A program made the translations under genes and the position numbers. Shown piece by piece: positions 5,942-6,903 of a stretch of DNA of 6,903 nt (positions are counted from its first letter, which is position 1; each line of letters opens with the position of its first letter). The stretch comes from Candidatus Gastranaerophilales bacterium (lineage in GTDB: Bacteria > Cyanobacteriota > Vampirovibrionia > Gastranaerophilales > Gastranaerophilaceae), in the NCBI GenBank assembly GCA_944326625.1, contig CALVER010000075.1, forward strand, positions 1 to 6,903. Direction: 5' to 3'. The notes below the pieces were generated by a model. That model did not search any database. It was given only the letters and a program-made list of their open reading frames with translations, and was not told the DNA's origin.

Positions 5942-6119
5942 TGTAAGTATTTCGTCCAAATGTGTCGGCTGCGGGGCGTGTTCCGCAATTAACCCTGAAG
6001 TTTTTGAAATCGCAAGCAATTTTGCGGTTGTAAACCCGTATTACGTGTCAGGAAACGAAGAAAGCTGCATTGATGCGGCAATAGAATGCCCTGTTAAGGC
6101 AATTTATATAAGGGAATAA
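5937..6119 (+). CDS. Small monocluster ferredoxin, 60 aa
   Basis: This is a low-potential electron carrier of the single-cluster type seen in Thermotoga and other anaerobes. C9, C12 and C15 (CVGCGAC) with the distal C51 (ECPVKAI) supply the four expected [4Fe-4S] ligands. In related proteins two further cysteines form a disulfide. Here one of them is N19 (CSAINPEVF) while its partner C44 is kept, so the disulfide cannot form. The 60-aa length is normal. The ATG at 5937 is preferred over an in-frame GTG at 5922 because it gives the usual short family N-terminus; neither has a Shine-Dalgarno. It follows thrB by 46 bp and may have its own promoter. Its redox partner is not evident; the two flavoproteins in the window are candidates only by proximity. 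Confidence 0.92.
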   Translation: MHVSISSKCVGCGACSAINPEVFEIASNFAVVNPYYVSGNEESCIDAAIECPVKAIYIRE

Positions 6120-6195
6120 GTGTTATATAAAAATTGATCTTGAATCATTACGCTCAGATTAATAAAAGATACAACTTATTTACTTATTCCCTTAT
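6108..6195. repeat. 14-bp inverted repeat across a convergent gene spacer
   Basis: ATAAGGGAATAAGT at 6108-6121, which includes the ferredoxin stop codon, is the exact reverse complement of 6182-6195. The arms are 60 bp apart. The spacing is too long for a normal intrinsic terminator, though it lies between two convergent genes. The spacer 6120-6213 contains no gene or clear T-tract terminator. Confidence 0.6.
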
Positions 6196-6206
6196 TTACT
6201 TATTAC
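6175..6206. repeat. 16-bp tandem direct repeat
   Basis: Two adjacent 16-bp units, CTTATTTACTTATTCC (6175-6190) and CTTATTTACTTATTAC (6191-6206), differ at one position. A degraded third copy (CTTAGTATTACC) follows. The first unit and the start of the second hold the right arm of the inverted repeat at 6108-6195. The unit length can vary by slippage, so copy number may differ between strains. Confidence 0.7.
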
Positions 6207-6213
6207 CTTAGTA

Positions 6214-6810
6214 TTACCCTTGCCCTGTGTAGTTCGGGACTAAAGATTTAGCGCCTGCTTTTTCCATTTCTTTGCAAGCTTCGTAATCCTGTTGTGCTAA
6301 CTGAATTTGAGTTTCCAGTGAATCTTTTTCAAGCTGCAATTCTTCTTCAGTGTCTTTCAACGGTTGTAATTGAAGTTCTTTATAAGCTTCAAAATTATTT
6401 TCAATCATTGAATTCTGTTGCATTAATGAAGACTGCATAGCTTGTTGTTGATACTGGAATTGAGTTGTCATTTGTTGAGTTATACTTGACAAGTAGCTTG
6501 CTTGTTCTGATGATAATTTTGCATAATCAATTCCACCATTTGCAATAGGTAAGCTATCACCAAATTGTGTTTTTAAAGCACCAAATATAGAAGCCTGCAA
6601 ACCGCCTGACATACCCATCATCATATTAGATATGTAACTTTGGTTCATGTATTTAAGATTTTTTTCCTGCTGGTTCAGGGTGCGTTCCATATTTTCGATA
6701 TCACGAGTAGCGCGTCTCAATTGTGATTGAACGCTCATCATACGGGCCTGGAGTTGTCGAACTCTCTTGCCGGCCATTAATTTTCCGTATGCGCCTAATA
6801 AGAAACCCAT
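6214..6810 (-). CDS. Unrecognised coiled-coil protein, 198 aa
   Basis: I cannot assign a family. The 198-aa product begins MGFLLGAYGKLMAGKRVRQL, then a basic heptad-like helical region at about 14-58. A methionine/glycine-rich hydrophobic centre follows (NMMMGMSGGLQASIFGALK, about 62-80), then a glutamine-rich helix at about 110-130, an acidic coiled coil at about 140-185 and a short polar tail ending NYTGQG. There is no signal peptide or clear membrane helix, although the central segment could contact a membrane. The coil-hydrophobic-coil layout recalls structural, secretion-apparatus or translocator-type proteins, but no sequence motif proves that. The ATG is supported by GAGGA six bases upstream, within a duplicated ribosome-site sequence. 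It converges on the ferredoxin gene, with no partner gene in the window. Confidence 0.82.
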   Translation of the reverse strand: MGFLLGAYGKLMAGKRVRQLQARMMSVQSQLRRATRDIENMERTLNQQEKNLKYMNQSYISNMMMGMSGGLQASIFGALKTQFGDSLPIANGGIDYAKLSSEQASYLSSITQQMTTQFQYQQQAMQSSLMQQNSMIENNFEAYKELQLQPLKDTEEELQLEKDSLETQIQLAQQDYEACKEMEKAGAKSLVPNYTGQG

Positions 6811-6835
6811 GTTTCGTCCTCGTGTTTATCCTCGT
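6811..6835 (-). promoter_or_regulatory. Duplicated ribosome binding site
   Basis: On the minus strand, ACGAGGATAAAC (6835-6824) is followed directly by ACGAGGACGAAAC (6823-6811) and then the ATG of the coiled-coil gene. Each copy carries a GAGGA Shine-Dalgarno core. Only the second is correctly spaced for the ATG; no start codon fits the first. It may be a recent small tandem duplication or a ribosome standby site. Confidence 0.55.
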
Positions 6836-6883
6836 TAAATATATAAAGTATATATATCATGTAATATTGCCGTATTTGAGGTG

Positions 6884-6896
6884 TTTTGTTACAAAA
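6884..6896. promoter_or_regulatory. TTTTGTAACAAAA palindrome upstream of the coiled-coil gene
   Basis: This 13-bp palindrome (6+1+6) is centred 80 bp upstream of the coiled-coil gene start. A near-identical TTTGTAACAAA at 360-370 is centred 82 bp upstream of the EF-hand gene start. In both cases an ACTTTAT lies about 40 bp downstream on the coding strand. This suggests a shared regulator or promoter type. The rest of the upstream region (6836-6903) is AT-rich with several TATA-like hexamers but no clear -35. Confidence 0.35.
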
Positions 6897-6903
6897 GTTA
6901 ACA

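Noticed and set aside
6120..6213. Intrinsic terminator or CRISPR-like repeat in the convergent spacer
   Set aside because: There is no compact GC-rich stem with a T-tract. The 16-bp repeat is directly tandem without unique spacers, so it is not CRISPR.
1..6903. tRNA/rRNA genes, insertion sequences, prophage or defence system
   Set aside because: No tRNA-like cloverleaf, transposase, integrase, terminal inverted repeats or recognisable defence domains were seen on either strand.

Overview
The window is an AT-rich, gene-dense bacterial chromosomal segment. It holds nine protein genes, no RNA genes and no mobile elements. Its content is mostly core metabolism (thiamine, threonine, tRNA modification, redox) plus three small or lineage-specific proteins. 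The taxon cannot be fixed from sequence alone. Low GC, an anaerobe-style ferredoxin and a CoA-disulfide-reductase-type flavoprotein suggest an uncultured anaerobe. A lineage near the non-photosynthetic cyanobacterial relatives (Vampirovibrionia/Gastranaerophilales) is a low-confidence guess.

Layout. (1) 1-311, minus: the 5' end of thiC, cut by the window edge. (2) 312-446: a divergent promoter region with a CRP/NtcA-like palindrome and no visible TPP riboswitch. (3) 447-713, plus: an 88-aa protein with one canonical EF-hand loop. (4) 758-953, plus: a 16-bp hairpin directly in front of a 46-codon acidic ORF. (5) 1000-2361, plus: a CoA-disulfide-reductase-like flavoprotein. Its 3' end overlaps that of (6) 2348-3643, minus, an FAD-dependent oxidoreductase. 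(7) 3640-4842, minus: an MnmD/DUF752 tRNA-modification methyltransferase that lies upstream of (6) and shares an ATGA with it. (8) 4843-4942: a compact divergent promoter region. (9) 4943-5890, plus: homoserine kinase thrB. (10) 5937-6119, plus: a 60-aa monocluster ferredoxin. (11) 6120-6213: a convergent spacer with a 16-bp tandem repeat and a 14-bp inverted repeat. (12) 6214-6810, minus: an unrecognised 198-aa coiled-coil protein, followed by its upstream region to the window end.

Working together: the methyltransferase and the FAD oxidoreductase are translationally coupled, in the same order as the two halves of the fused MnmC enzyme. They may form a split MnmC-like pair acting on the tRNA wobble uridine, although the oxidoreductase does not look like the usual MnmC flavin domain. 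The other genes look like independent units.

The most unusual feature is at the start sites. Three genes (flavoprotein, methyltransferase, ferredoxin) have no Shine-Dalgarno sequence. Each has a -10-like hexamer only 6-8 nt before the ATG, and in each that hexamer and the start codon form the two arms of a palindrome. This suggests leaderless transcripts or operator-like control at the start codon. A fourth start (position 813) lies just behind a long hairpin that would mask its ribosome binding site.
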